This document shows positions 11,349 through 21,920 of a stretch of DNA of 64,000 bases, piece after piece. The DNA comes from Symbiodinium natans. Lineage: Eukaryota; Sar; Dinophyceae; Suessiales; Symbiodiniaceae. Positions within the stretch are counted from its first letter, which is position 1. Each line of letters starts with the position of its first letter. A model generated the notes under the pieces. It saw nothing but the letters and a program-made list of their open reading frames with translations. It was not told the DNA's origin and ran no database searches. The DNA is taken from the NCBI GenBank assembly GCA_905221605.1, contig CAJNDS010002312.1, positions 1 through 64,000 on the forward strand, in the 5' to 3' direction. The position numbers and the translations under genes are program-made.

Positions 11349-11454
11349 TGGGGAAGTCTTTAAAGTGGAAGCCGACCATGCATTGCCACCTGCAGGCGAT
11401 TGAGACGACGCAGTGGTACTCACCGCTGAACTGCCAGGACTTCTCACTATTAAG
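11349..11454 (+). CDS. Candidate exon 4 of the chain
   Basis: Open in phase with the previous island if the acceptor is GACTTGAG; a stronger acceptor, CACCTGCAG at 11395, would give a shorter exon in the same frame. The donor is AAG|GTGTGG. The translation includes WKPTMHCHLQAIETTQWYSP and then LNCQDFSLL. No domain is recognised. A CCCTAAA array follows 30 bp downstream. Confidence 0.45.
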
Positions 11455-11921
11455 GTGTGGGCTTCAGGGTCTAGGGCGTAGCCTAAACCCTAAACCCTAG
11501 ACCCTAAACCCTAAACCCTAAACCCTAAACCCTAAACCCTAAGCCCTAAACCCTAAACCCTAAACCCTAAACCCTGAACCCTCAACCTTAAACCCTAAGC
11601 CCTCAGCCCTAAAGCTCTGAGCCCCGTGCTCCAAGTAGGGGGTTTGACGTTAGGAGGAGGGGATCATACGGGTTCGGGTTTGAGGGTTCAGTGTTTTAGG
11701 GGTTACAAGGTTTCGGGACTTGGGGTTCAGCTATTTAAGGGTTAGTTTTTTTGATTGGGGGGGAGGGGGGCTTGGGTTTCTGGTTAAGGGGCTTAAAGTG
11801 CAAGGGTTCAGGGGCTTGGGGCTCAAGGTTTGAGGGTGCAGGGTTTATAGGTACAAAGATGTAATGGTTTAAGGGCTCCCGCTTAGGGGTTTTGGGTGGC
11901 GATCGCTTGCACGACTGGCAG

Positions 11922-11976
11922 AGCACTGGGTCCAGGTGGCCCTAGAATGCTTGTTTAGCTGTGTAGACTGGGACCA
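11922..11976 (+). CDS. Candidate exon, unknown product
   Basis: Bounded by GACTGGCAG and GTGAGC, a near-consensus donor. The open frame reads HWVQVALECLFSCVDWD. Its phase does not fit directly to 11454, so another exon may lie between. Unknown product. Confidence 0.35.
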
Positions 11977-12254
11977 GTGAGCTCGAGGGCAGCGATGATG
12001 CCGATAAGAAAATGCTGGGGCGGACTCTTCGGCGATGGAGGGGTGGGGGCACCATCCACTGTTCTAGATCAGTGTTAGGGATCCTTTTTACTTTTTGGGC
12101 TATGGGCTTTCTTATATATGAACAAAAAGGATCCTTTTTTCTTCCTAGGGGAACAGGGATTAAGTAAACCCTAAACCCTAAACCCTAAACCCTAAACCCT
12201 AAACCCTTAACCCTAAACCCTAAACCCTAAACCCTGAACCCTTTTCTCCCCCAG

Positions 12255-12326
12255 TCACCCAGGAAAACGTACCTGCACCCTGGGCTCCCAATCCTGGGCG
12301 GCTGGGAAGCTTGGGTCCTTCAACGG
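12255..12326 (+). CDS. Candidate exon behind a strong pyrimidine tract
   Basis: This island follows CTTTTCTCCCCCAG, the most acceptor-like sequence in the block. Two frames stay open, so the reading is undecided. The right side runs into CCCTAAA through a possible GC donor (CGG|GCCCAAA). Confidence 0.35.
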
Positions 12327-12992
12327 GCCCAAACCCTAAACCCTAAACCCTAAACCCTAAACCCTAAACCCTAAACCCTAAACCCTTGACCCTAAACCCT
12401 AACCCCTAAAGGAACCCTAAACTCTAAACTCTAAACCCTAAACCCTAAACCCTAGGCCCTAAACCTCAACCTACTCCAATGTGCTTGGCTGCTTCATGCA
12501 AAAGTTTAGGATCTGCTGGTATTGTTGGTATTGTTCGTATCGGACACAGGTCGAGCCTCGTTGCTTCATCCCATGCGCGTGTGGGTTCTTTGGTTTTTAT
12601 GTTTAGGGTTTAGGCTTTAGGGGTTCTCTACTTTTTTGGGGTTTAGGGTCTAGGGCTTCGGGATTCGGGTTCGCGCTTAGGGTTCGGGCTTAGGGCTTAG
12701 GGCTTAGGGTACCAAAAAAGGTTCACAATCTAGATCAGGGACTCTTTCCGATTGTTTCCAGGGACTCCCCGGAGTGTTGTTGTGGGGTCAGGGTTTAGGG
12801 TTGTAGGGTTTTGGGGTTTGAGGGTTTGAGGGACGACTAGAAGTGACGAGCGTAATTATGAATCGGTTTTTGAAGATGATGGCACGACTCAGACTCAGAC
12901 AATTGGAACAATCTCAGTCTTCTCATGACCAAGAATCTTGTCTGCCAAGGGCTTTTCAGCCGTCCCGTGAGTGATGTCTGGCCGTCAGGTGG

Positions 12993-13066
12993 GCCCAGGA
13001 TGGCCAGTAGGCCCAGGATGGCCACTGGGCCCAGGATGGCCATTGGCCCCAGGATGGCCATTGGGC
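12993..13066. repeat. 18 bp minisatellite, four copies
   Basis: CCCAGGATGGCCAGTAGG and three close variants follow head to tail. The 250 bp on either side (12,840-13,210) form an island with no telomere repeats. A frame through 12,857-12,970 ends at a possible donor GTGAGT (MNRFLKMMARLRLRQLEQ is its start), but two frames are open and no call is made. Confidence 0.75.
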
Positions 13067-13383
13067 CGTTGGCAGCAAGGATACTGGCAGGATGGCTGGC
13101 GTGGGTGGAGGTTCTCGATGGCCAGGCGATGGCCAGGCCGCGACGCAGGCGGATGGATGGTGGCAAGGCAACCGAGATGGTGGCGGTCAGCAGGGCCAGA
13201 CAAAACCCTTAGGCCCAAGCTCCAAGATCCGCTTGAGCTCACTGCGCAACCCGAAAGCCTAAGCTACCAACCCTAAACAAACTCAACAACGCCAGATCCT
13301 AAACTCTAAGCCCTAAACCCTAAAAAAGCCCTAAACCCTAAACCTTAAACCCGAAACCCTATCCCCGAAGCCCTAAATCCCTC

Positions 13384-13462
13384 ATGTGGGAGCTCCGGCT
13401 TGCTTTGCCAGCCTCTGGGCCCCACCAGCAGACTCGGATTCAGCAAGCTCGTCCTTATTTTG
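13384..13462 (+). CDS. Candidate exon or first exon, unknown product
   Basis: The island lies between a CCCTAAA tract and a TTTAGGG tract. It opens with ATG and reads MWELRLALPASGPHQQTRIQ then QARPYFG before a possible donor GTTTTAGGG. Whether the ATG is a real start is unknown. Confidence 0.35.
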
Positions 13463-13684
13463 GTTTTAGGGTTTAGGGTTTAGGGGTTTAGGGTTTGGGG
13501 TTTAGGCCCGTCTAGGGTTTAGGGTTTAGGGGCTCTGGAGACTTCAAGGGCTTTAAGAGTTCTTAAGGGCTTTAACAGTTTTCAAGGGTTTTAACAAGGT
13601 TTTTTTTTCAAGGGTTTTAAGGGTTTTCAGGGGTTTTAAGGGTTTTGAGGGCTTTCGAAACTTCAAGGGCTTTCAGGGCCTCAG

Positions 13685-13757
13685 GGTGAACATCGGCAGG
13701 ACATCGATGGGCTGCGGACGATGGACGATTGCCAGGCCGGGGCCCGTGACCTGAGGG
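13685..13757 (+). CDS. Candidate exon, unknown product
   Basis: The left edge is GGGCCTCAG and the right edge is a donor formed by the repeat itself (GAGGG|GTTTAGGG). It reads GEHRQDIDGLRTMDDCQAGA then RDL. A short candidate of the same kind lies at 14443-14485 between CCTACAG and GTTTCG (SLKALLLKQLSPI). Confidence 0.4.
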
Positions 13758-14639
13758 GTTTAGGGTTTAGGGTTTCGGGCTTGGGGTTCTAGGGTTCTAG
13801 GGTTTAGGGTTTTTGGGGTTCTAGGATTCTAGGGTTTAGGGTTTTGGGGTCCTAAGGTTTGGGCAGGGTTCTAGGGTTCTAGGGTTTTCGCTTTGGGGTG
13901 TAGGGTCTCGGGTGTACATGGGCCTTGGGGGCTCTAGGCGTGCAAGGTTGAAGGTTCAGGGCAGAGGCTTCGGGTTTAGGGTTTAGGGTTTAGGGTATCG
14001 GGTTTAGGGTCATTTAGGGTTTAGGGTTTGGGGTTTAGGGTTCCAGGGGTTCTAGGGGGTTTTGGGTTTTAGGGTTTAGGGCTTCGGATATTTGAGGCGG
14101 AGGGTTGTTCAGGGCTTTAGGCTTGTTGGGTTGGAGGACGCTTTCCCTAAACTCTATTAGCCTGGAGTCCAGGGTTTAGGGTTTAGGGTAGTCTCTCCCC
14201 TAAACCCTAAAACCTAAACTCTAAACCCTAAACCCTAAATCCTAAACTTTGCCCTAAACCCTAAACCCTAAACCCTAAACCCTAAACCCTAAACCCTAAA
14301 CCCTAAACCCTAAACCCTAAACCCTAAACCCTAAACCCTAAACCCTAAACCCTAAACCCTAAACCCTAAGCGCTAAACCCTGGAAAAACACACCCGCCTG
14401 GTCTGACCTGATGATCCTGGGGTTAGCTAGACAGTCCTACAGAATCCCTGAAAGCTCTGCTCCTTAAGCAGCTGTCTCCGATCAGGTTTCGGGGTTTAGG
14501 GTTTAGGGGTTGAGGGGTTCAGGGTATTTGGGTTTTTAGGATTTAAGCGGTTTAGGGCCCCTAAACCCTAAACCTTCTAACGCCCTTAACCCTAAATTTT
14601 CTGTAGGGGTTTTGTAGGTAGGATTTTCAGGGTCTATTT

Positions 14640-16413
14640 GGCGCGTGCTTTTTCCCAATTAACTGTTAAAGACTGTAATGATTTTAGAGGCTATGGGAGG
14701 CCTTAAATTCTTTAAAATCTTCAAAATTTCAGTGGGAGCCCAACTAAATTTTAACGGGGTGGAGGTCCCTTTTAAAACCTTTAAAATCTTTGAAATGTTC
14801 AAAATTTTTTTCGGGGGCCCCAATTAAATTTTCAAGGGGGGAGCCCCTTTGAACATTTTAAAATCCTAAAAACTGGGGGGAGGCCCTTTGAAAATCTTTA
14901 AAATCTTTCAAATCTTTGAAATTGAATTGGGGACCCTAATTAAACTTCAAAAAGGGGCTCCTTTTAAACGGGCCCCTTTTAAATTGTTTAAAATCCTTCA
15001 AATCCTTGAAATTTAGTTGGGGCCAATTAACCATGAAAGGGACGGAGGGAGGGGGGGGGGGGGGGGCTGTTAAAATCTTTAACATCTTCAAAGTCTTTGA
15101 AAATTGAATTGGTGGCACAATCAAGTTCTGAAGGGGGGGGGGGGAGGCCCCCCTTTAAAATCGTTCCTTAAAATCTTGAAAATTTAATTGCGGGCCCCAA
15201 TTAATTTTATAGGGGGGGAGGCCCCTTTGAAAACCTTCAGAATCTTTAAGATTTTCTTTAACATCTTTAAAATTTATGTTTGGGGGCCCCCATTAAACTG
15301 TAAAGAGAGCAAGGGGGGGGGGGGCTTTTAAAATCTTTAAATACTTGAAATCTTTGAAATCTAATGGGGGGCCCCAACTAAATGTAAAAGGGAGGGTTGG
15401 GGGGGGGGGGGTCTTTTAAAATCTTGAAAACCGTTAAAACCTTGAAAATCTAATTGGGGGCCCCAATTAAAATTTAATGGGAGGGGGCGGGGCGCCTTTT
15501 AAAATCTCTAAAACCTTTAACATTTCATTGGGGCCACCAATTAAAATTTAAAGGGGGGATGCCCCTTCTAAAATCTTCAAAAGTTAATTGGGGGCCCCAA
15601 TTAATTTTATAGGGGGGAGGCCCCTTTGAAAATCTTTAGAATCTTTAAAATTTGCTTTAACATCTTTAAAATTTATTTGGGTGCCCCGATTAAATTTTAA
15701 AGGGGGGCAGCCCGTTTAAAATCTTTCAAATTTATTCGGGGGGCCCAATTAAATTTAAATGCAGGGGGGGCGGTGCACCCGTTAAAATCTTCAAAATCTT
15801 GAAAATTTTCAAAATGTAATTGGGGCTCCCAATTAAAGTTTCAAGATTTTAAAGATTTTAGAAGGGGCCTCCCCTTTTTAAGTTTAATTGGGGCCCCCAA
15901 TTCAATGTTAAGGATTTTCAAGGCCCCCAAATGCATTGTGAAGATTTTAGAGATTTTAAGAAGTTGAAAGGGGCCTCCCCCTCTTTAAAATTTCATTGGG
16001 GCGCCTAATTAAATTCTAAGGATTTTAAAGGTTTTTCACGCCCCCCCCCCCCCCCCCCCAAATCAATTTTAAAGGCTTAAAGGTTTTCAACGTTTTAAAA
16101 GGGACCTCACCCTTTAAAATTTAAAGGGGGCCTCCAATTAAATGTTAAAGATCCTAAAGATTTTCAAAGGGGTTCCCCCCTTTAAAACTTAATTGGGATC
16201 CCCAACTCAATTCTAAAGATTTTCAAGAATTTGAAAGGGGCTTGTACCCCTTTAAATTCTAATTGGGGCCCCCAACTAAATTTTACGGATTTTTAAGATT
16301 GTAAAAGGCTCCCCCCCCTCCCTCCCTCCCTTTAAAATTTAATGGGTGCACCCAAATACAAATTTTCGAGATTTTAACAATCTTAAAGATTTTAAAAGGA
16401 TTTTAAAAGGCCC

Positions 16414-16464
<51 letters not shown>

Positions 16465-17285
16465 AAAAAAGTTAGCTGGGGCCCCCAGATTTTAAAGATT
16501 TTAAAAGGGGCCTCCCCCTTATGAAAATTTAATTGGTGTCCCCAATGAAATTTCAACTATGTTCAAGATTTTAATGGTTTTCAAGATTTTAAAATGTAAT
16601 TGGGGCCCCAAACAAATTTTAGAGGTTTTAGAAATTTAAAAGATCTTAAACATTTTAAGCGGGCCCTCCCCCCTTCAAAATGTAATTGGGGTCCCCAATT
16701 GCATTTTCAAGATTTTAAAGACTCTAAACGTTTTTAAAAGGGACCTCCCCCCTTTATAATGTACTGGGGGCCTCCAATGAAACTTTTATGATTTTAAAGG
16801 TTTTAAAGACTTTCAAGCTTTCGAAAGGGGCCTCCGCCCTTGAAAATTCAATTGGGATCCCCACTTTTTCAAGGTTTTGAAGATTTTAACGAATGTAAAA
16901 GTGGCCTCCCCCCCCTTTAAAATCTAATTGGAAATTGGGGCTCCCAGTTCATTTTTACAGATTTTAAAGATTTTCAAAGCGGCCTCCGCCCTTTCAATCT
17001 TAATTGGGGTTCTTACTTCAGTTTTAAAGATTTCGAAGATTTTAAAGGGGTAGCTTAATTGTGGTCCCCAATCAAAGTTTCAAAATATTAATAGGGGCAT
17101 CCCCTTTAAAATTCAATTTAAAAGGTTTTAAAGATTTTAAAAGGCCCCCCCGCTCCCTCCCTTCAAAATTTAATTGGAGCCTCCAACAAATTTTAAATTT
17201 TTCAATATTTTAAAAGATTTTCAAAAGGCCCCCCCCCTTTAAAATTCAATCTGGGGCCCTACTTAGATTTTAAAGATCTTAAAGA
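14640..17285. repeat. AT-rich degenerate tandem array with orientation reversal
   Basis: About 40 diverged units of 55-80 bp. Left of ~15,840 the unit reads GGGGGAGGCCCCTTT, then AAAATCTTTAAAATC, then AATTGGGGGCCCCAATTAA. Right of ~15,840 the same unit appears as its reverse complement (AAAGATTTTAAAAGGGGCCT). The two halves are of similar length, about 1.2 and 1.45 kb, so the whole is an imperfect giant inverted repeat. The AATTGGGGCCCCAATT core is itself palindromic. Runs of G on the left (for example 15,050-15,066) are mirrored by runs of C on the right. No open frame is convincing. Confidence 0.8.
16415..16470. repeat. Homopolymer junction C40-A16
   Basis: Forty C residues (16415-16454) are followed directly by sixteen A residues. 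Other long C or G runs occur at 22,603-22,630, 23,029-23,090, 32,749-32,774 and 38,027-38,068. Lengths of such runs are unreliable in any sequencing method. Confidence 0.8.
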
Positions 17286-17289
17286 TTTA

Positions 17290-17470
17290 GCCGTGTTCAG
17301 ACGAGCTGGCCGCCGTCCGGTGAGCCGGGCCTCGGCTCATCAACTCGGCCGCCCTAAGGCGAGCCGAGTTCAGAACAGCCGGCCGCACTCAGGCGTGCCG
17401 CCGGCAACCCAGCCACCCTGAGGCGAGCCGGGTTCAGGCGAGCCGGCCGCTTTGGGCGAGCCGGCCGTCC
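17290..17470. repeat. GC-rich short repeats (GGCGAGCCGG type)
   Basis: Motifs such as AGGCGAGCCG and TTCAGGCGAGCCGGCCG recur every 30-45 bp. They mark an abrupt change from the AT-rich array to a 2.2 kb island of normal composition. Confidence 0.6.
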
Positions 17471-17806
17471 TCAAGGTGCGAATGATAATTTGTTGTTCTA
17501 TTCAGATCTGAGGACTGTGCAGTGCCACAACACCACGACAGAGCAGCAGCAGTTCCTCCTGAGTATGGTTCAGGTGCTCTTTTCACAACGCCGCACCAAT
17601 AGTTGAGATTACATGTCATGAACCAGGCCAAATGGAACGATGCCGTGTCCGCCGTGAAGCTTGAAGTGGTGCTGCCGGACGGATTGGTTCGGGCGCCGGT
17701 TGACACAAGTCACGCCTGAACTATTCGATGAGGCCATGGTCTGACCACCGTCTGCTTAAGCTTTCTATGTTATGTTGTGTTTGCAGGCGCTAGCTCTGCG
17801 TCCTAA

Positions 17807-18109
17807 CGCGGAGACTACGCTTCACCGCCACATCGGCGTGGCAGTCGCTACTCCAGTCATCGGCTTGAGCGCCTGATTCCTGCCATCAAGCCTTGCTCCG
17901 TCCAGGATGTGAACGATTTGCCGTTGTGTGAGATCATACGGCTGTGGGGACAAGCTCTGGGCCGGCGCGGTGGGAATCCTCACAAAGGTGCTGAGCCCCC
18001 GGCTTTTGCACGCGCATTCGTTTTTGTGGCGCGCGCACCGACTCCCACGCAGAGCAAGGTGTTTACCAAAATGCTGTCTCGGGCACGTCTTTTCAACATC
18101 GCTTGGTGA
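17807..18109 (+). CDS. Open frame, possible exon, uncharacterised
   Basis: This frame is open from the TAA at 17804 to a TGA at 18107-18109, 100 codons. It has no early ATG; a GTG lies at 17909. The translation is rich in charged and mixed residues (RYSSHRLERLIPAIKPCSVQ, later FARAFVFVARAPTPTQSKVF) and does not look like low-complexity noise. An acceptor-like TTGTGTTTGCAG lies just upstream (about 17775-17786), and a possible donor GTGATTG overlaps its end. With the two following frames it could be one intron-split or frameshifted gene. The family is not recognised. Confidence 0.35.
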   Translation, partial: RGDYASPPHRRGSRYSSHRLERLIPAIKPCSVQDVNDLPLCEIIRLWGQALGRRGGNPHKGAEPPAFARAFVFVARAPTPTQSKVFTKMLSRARLFNIAW

Positions 18110-18297
18110 TTGCTCTGCCCGGTTGCGCCAATGTGACCGCCTTCATTTCAAGGCGCTCTCGTTTTTCCTTGCGCTAGATGTGGGGCTGTCAATTCTTGAA
18201 CTCTGCTATGAACTCGTTTCCCTGGAGTGCCCAAACCCTTCAATCGCCAAGAACTTGTTGCTCAGTTCTTATTTTTGTTGGCTAGGTAGTTTCATGA

Positions 18298-18576
18298 AGG
18301 TGCACGCCGGTAGGGCAGAAGATCGTGGTGTGCGACGACAACTGGAAGGGCATCAAACTTTATCACCCAGACAAGGAACGGTTCATGCCGTTCTCTGCCC
18401 AGCAGAAGCTTGCTGCTTGGACGCACAATACATCTTGGTTGCGCGCGTATACAACGCATGCACACGCCTGCGACGGATTGATGAGCGTACGCCAACGATA
18501 CCAAATCTGTGCATTCAAGGGGGTTATGTGCACCAGAGAAGTTCGGGCCTTATCTCCTTTGCATAAGAAGCTATAA
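18298..18576 (+). CDS. Open frame, possible exon, uncharacterised
   Basis: Open from 18298 to a TAA at 18574. After an acceptor-like GGTAGGGCAG it reads KIVVCDDNWKGIKLYHPDKE and ends REVRALSPLHKKL. Its last ten bases overlap the start of the next open frame, which is offset by -1. This could be a programmed shift, a splice, or a decayed gene. Confidence 0.35.
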   Translation, partial: RCTPVGQKIVVCDDNWKGIKLYHPDKERFMPFSAQQKLAAWTHNTSWLRAYTTHAHACDGLMSVRQRYQICAFKGVMCTREVRALSPLHKKL

Positions 18577-19364
18577 ACACATGTCCTGTCACAAACGCCC
18601 TGAACGCAGGGGGGAATTCGCCCCAAGCCCACATCAGAACAAGCAGCCGCCCTCCAGAAGATGTCGAGCTTTGGGGTAAATCCCTGGCAGACAGGATCGA
18701 GCAATTCGCTGGATACGCAGACCAGTACTCAATTGAGGACAGGCTGACAATGATCAGTGTCCCTGGCTTGGTCTATGGCGCGTTGTTCGGGTTCACAGCC
18801 CGCAGATCATTGAAGTGCCACCCGCGAATTTCGGACATAACAGAGGACATTGAGCGGACAGCTTTGTGTTTGGCAGACGGCGGACGCATTGCACGCTACC
18901 GTTTGCTGGTGGTCGATAAGTGCAAGAAGGGCGGCGCCTTCAAAGCGAAGCCCGGAGGGATCTCTGCCCGCTTCGCCAGAAACGGCCATGCCAAGCGCAC
19001 AAGGCTGTCCCACCAAGCTGTCGCCAACAAGTTTGCAGACTTGCTGCGGTTGGCCAAAGCGGGAAAGGACTCGCAGGTCCCAGACCACGGGTTCATTTTT
19101 AAGCCACGGCGCAGTGGCGGGCGCCCGCTCAGCGTCTTGAAGACGCGATCTTCGACTGCCACGGAGCGCTCCAGGAAGAGGCGGGGCCAGCGCATCTTGG
19201 GACTTCCGCGAAAGGCAGGCAGGAAAGCCGAAAGGCTGCAAGCATGGACCGCCACGAAATCTGGCTGCAAGTCAAAATGTTTGGCTTGTCTAACAGGCCC
19301 CCCGGTGCCACCACGCGACAAACCCTCTGGGACAAGGCCTTCGTGCTTATCTAACATCTTGTGA
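18567..19364 (+). CDS. Uncharacterised 265-codon open frame, partial gene
   Basis: The frame is open from 18567 to a TGA at 19362-19364; the first ATG is at 18750, which would give 204 residues. The region before that ATG is also protein-like (RPPEDVELWGKSLADRIEQF), so the ATG is probably internal and the true start lies upstream, in another exon or frame. The centre reads TMISVPGLVYGALFGFTARR, which faintly resembles the segment after the catalytic core of LINE reverse transcriptases; that is not enough to assign it. The C-terminal third is basic and rich in Arg, Lys and Ser. There is no signal peptide. With the two preceding frames it forms a 1.5 kb gene-like island in three frames, so it could equally be a degenerate retroelement. 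Confidence 0.4.
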   Translation, partial: EAINTCPVTNALNAGGNSPQAHIRTSSRPPEDVELWGKSLADRIEQFAGYADQYSIEDRLTMISVPGLVYGALFGFTARRSLKCHPRISDITEDIERTALCLADGGRIARYRLLVVDKCKKGGAFKAKPGGISARFARNGHAKRTRLSHQAVANKFADLLRLAKAGKDSQVPDHGFIFKPRRSGGRPLSVLKTRSSTATERSRKRRGQRILGLPRKAGRKAERLQAWTATKSGCKSKCLACLTGPPVPPRDKPSGTRPSCLSNIL

Positions 19365-20580
19365 GGTTGAGGTGCTGTTGTGCACATGAGCGAGAGTTCG
19401 AAGCTCTGGATTTTCTGGGCCATTCCGTAACAGGCCTGCGACAAGGCGCCACAACCCCGCGACAAGCTCTGCGACAGCTCAGCAAAGCAGTTGTCCAAGC
19501 CACAAACAATGTTCAAGCAAAGCAATTCAAGCGTGCTTCGGCCCTAGGCCCCTAAAGCTAAAACCTTTGGAAGCTACGGCCACGTTAATGCAAAGGAAGT
19601 GTTTCGTAAGCGAAATCAGCGTAATTCTAGGTTCGCTCTGGCAACCCGCCAGCCATCTCGCCAGCATCCCAACCAAGCCCGATACTCTTCTTAGACCATA
19701 ACTTCAAGTGAGGGCATATAGAAGCGCTTGTGCTCTGGGCCACAGTTTCAGACATTTGCTAAAGTAGCGACATTTCTGGCTACCATCTAGAAACAAACCC
19801 TGAAACCCTGAACCCTAAAGCGGGGGGTTCAAGTTTAGAGTTTAGAGTTTAGGGTTTAAGGTTTAGGGTCTAGGGCTTAAGAATTTAGAGTTTAGGGTCT
19901 AGGGTTTAGAGATCCGTAAACTGTACACCTTATGGTTGATAGGGGCCTCTAGTGCTTCTTGCAACAGATGATGTGAGCCGTTGGTTACATTTCGGCCACA
20001 TCTTCGGGTTGCACTTTTGTCAACCTTGTGAAACAAACCCTGAAACCCTAAACCCCAAGCCGGTTAAGGTTTAGGGTTTCGAGTTTAAGGGTCCAGGGTT
20101 TAGAGATCCCTGGACTTTACACCTTAGGGTTGATGGGGGCTTGTAGGGCTTCTTGCAAGGGATGATGTCGGATGGCTTACTGTTGGTTAGTAGGGAATGA
20201 GGGAATGAGGTACCCTATAATCCCCTTAAACGGTATATCTAGGGAGATATCGGGTGCCTCATTCCCTCATTCCCTACTAACCAACAGTAAGATAGAAAGG
20301 CTTTGCGGAGAGCTCTCACACGGCCGTTGGTCACATGTTTGAGGGAACTGCAGCTCTTCGCAGTCAAACACTTCCGCTTCACTCCCTTGCATAGTTTTGT
20401 AGGGCTTCTTGGGGTTTTGGAGCTGCAAGTAAACCTTTTTACTCCACACACAAACCACTGAAACTTTGCAATGTTGCACAGTCCCAAACATACCCTAACC
20501 TTGAAGATAAAAATCTATGGAAATCTTGTGAGCCCATAGGAATTTCCAAATGATACCTAAAGGTCCATGCCACATAGGGG
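19365..20580. repeat. Unique sequence plus a two-copy ~150-190 bp repeat
   Basis: The segments 19791-19985 and 20031-20180 share the frame AAACAAACCCTGAAACCCT ... TTTAGAGATCC ... CACCTTA(T/G)GGTTGAT ... GGGCTTCTTGCAA. A weaker third echo lies at 20,390-20,410. The sequence between 19,365 and 19,790 looks unique and has no convincing frame. Some of the repeat is itself degenerate TTTAGGG. Confidence 0.55.
20177..20290. mobile_element. Small inverted-repeat element (MITE-like)
   Basis: The 38 bp arms at 20177-20214 (TTACTGTTGGTTAGTAGG...) and 20253-20290 are reverse complements with a single mismatch and enclose a 38 bp centre. The total of 114 bp and lack of coding capacity fit a miniature inverted-repeat element. 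I do not see a clean target-site duplication (GGATGGC on the left, GATAGAA on the right), so an unrelated palindrome is possible. Confidence 0.55.
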
Positions 20581-21868
20581 TCTAGGGTTTTGGGGTTAGG
20601 GGTTTGGGACCCCAGGCCCTAAACTTCCCGAAGCCTTAAAGGTTTAGAGTTTGGGGCGTTAAGGGGTTAGGGGTTTTTTTGTTTAGGAATCCTGGGAGGC
20701 CCCTGGTGGTACATCGATGACGGAGAAGTCGACCGGACTTGGTTATCCTAATCAGCTGGCCCTTGCAAGGGCTTAGAGCTCAGGGTCTAGGGCTTAAGGT
20801 TTTAAGGGTGAATTCCTTAATATGATGCACCCCCTAACCCTATGCCCTAAGCCCCAAGCCCGAAACCCCTTAACCTTAAACCCGAAACCCTGAACCTAAC
20901 CCTCAACCCTCAACCCTGAACCCAAAGTTTAGGCCCACAGCTCATGATTTGGATCTGAGAGGCTTTGGGGGCGCGCAATTCTGGGGGGGGTTTCCCTGCA
21001 CCCTAAACCCCTCCTCCGAAGCCCTAAGCCTAAGCCCGAAGCCCTAAGCCCTAAGCCCCAAGCCCTAAGCCCTAAGCCCTAAGCCCTAAGCCCTAAGCCC
21101 TAAACCCTAAACCCTAAACCCAAAAGCCCTGATTCTTCAAATGGTTTGGCAGCCGGTTGCATGGCCTGTGGCCATGTCGGAAGCCGAGGATCGTTGATCC
21201 CGTTGCCGGTAGGGCCTCAACCCTGAACCCTAAACCCTAAACCCTGAACCCTGAACCCTAAACCCTAAACCGCAAACCCTAAACCCTAAGCCCTAAGCCC
21301 TAAGCCCTAAGCCCTAAACCCTAAACCCTAAACCCTAAACCCTAAACCCTAAACCCTAAACCTTTACAAACCCTAAACACAAACCCTAAACCCGAACCCC
21401 TAAACCGTAAGCCAAATGCCCTTACCAAGCCCCAAGTCCCAAAGTCCCAAACATCACCGCTCGCAGCTCTTGAGCCCCCAAAGTCATACAGCCCCTAGCA
21501 AAAAATGGAAATTCCCCTAAACCCTAAACCCTAAACCCTAAACCCTAAACCCTAAACCCTAAACCCTAAACCCTAAACCCTAAAACCTAAACCCTAAACC
21601 CTAAACCCTAAACCCTAAACTCTAGAAGCCCTAAACCCTAAACCCTAAACCCTAAACTCTAAACTCCAAACTGTATAAGCCCCAAACCCTAAACCCTAAA
21701 CCCTAAACCCTAAACCCTAAACCCTAAACCCTAAACCCTAAACCCTAAACCCTAAACCCTAAACCCTAAACCCTAAACCCTAAACCCTAAACCCTACACC
21801 CTACACCCTAAACCCTAAACCCTAAACCCTAAACCCTAAACCCTAAACCCTGCACCACCTCGCGGCAG

Positions 21869-21920
21869 GATCTTCGGCTTCGATTCGGTGCGCTTCCTCC
21901 CGAAGGTGGATTCGGACAAC
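21869..21920 (+). CDS. Candidate exon, unknown product
   Basis: After CTCGCGGCAG and before GTGGCTGG the frame reads IFGFDSVRFLPKVDSDN, one base plus 17 codons. The left neighbour is a 170 bp CCCTAAA array. A TTTAGGG tract follows about 50 bp beyond the donor. Confidence 0.4.

Larger units (their letters stand above)
9600..14640. repeat. Mosaic of telomere-type repeats and short islands
   Basis: Tracts of TTTAGGG (for example 9959-10008, 11204-11283, 13975-14040) and CCCTAAA (for example 11487-11590, 12166-12245, 12330-12390, 14210-14385) alternate with 50-300 bp islands. Repeats vary from perfect to degenerate, with TTCAGGG, TTTGGGG and CCCTGAA variants. Several islands look like exons on the plus strand and are listed separately. 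The orientation changes repeatedly, so this is not a single chromosome end. Confidence 0.9.

Noticed and set aside
16300-16480. Poly-C/poly-A junction as a retroposed poly(A) tail
   Set aside because: The A run follows a C run within the AT-rich tandem array and has no source gene sequence before it.
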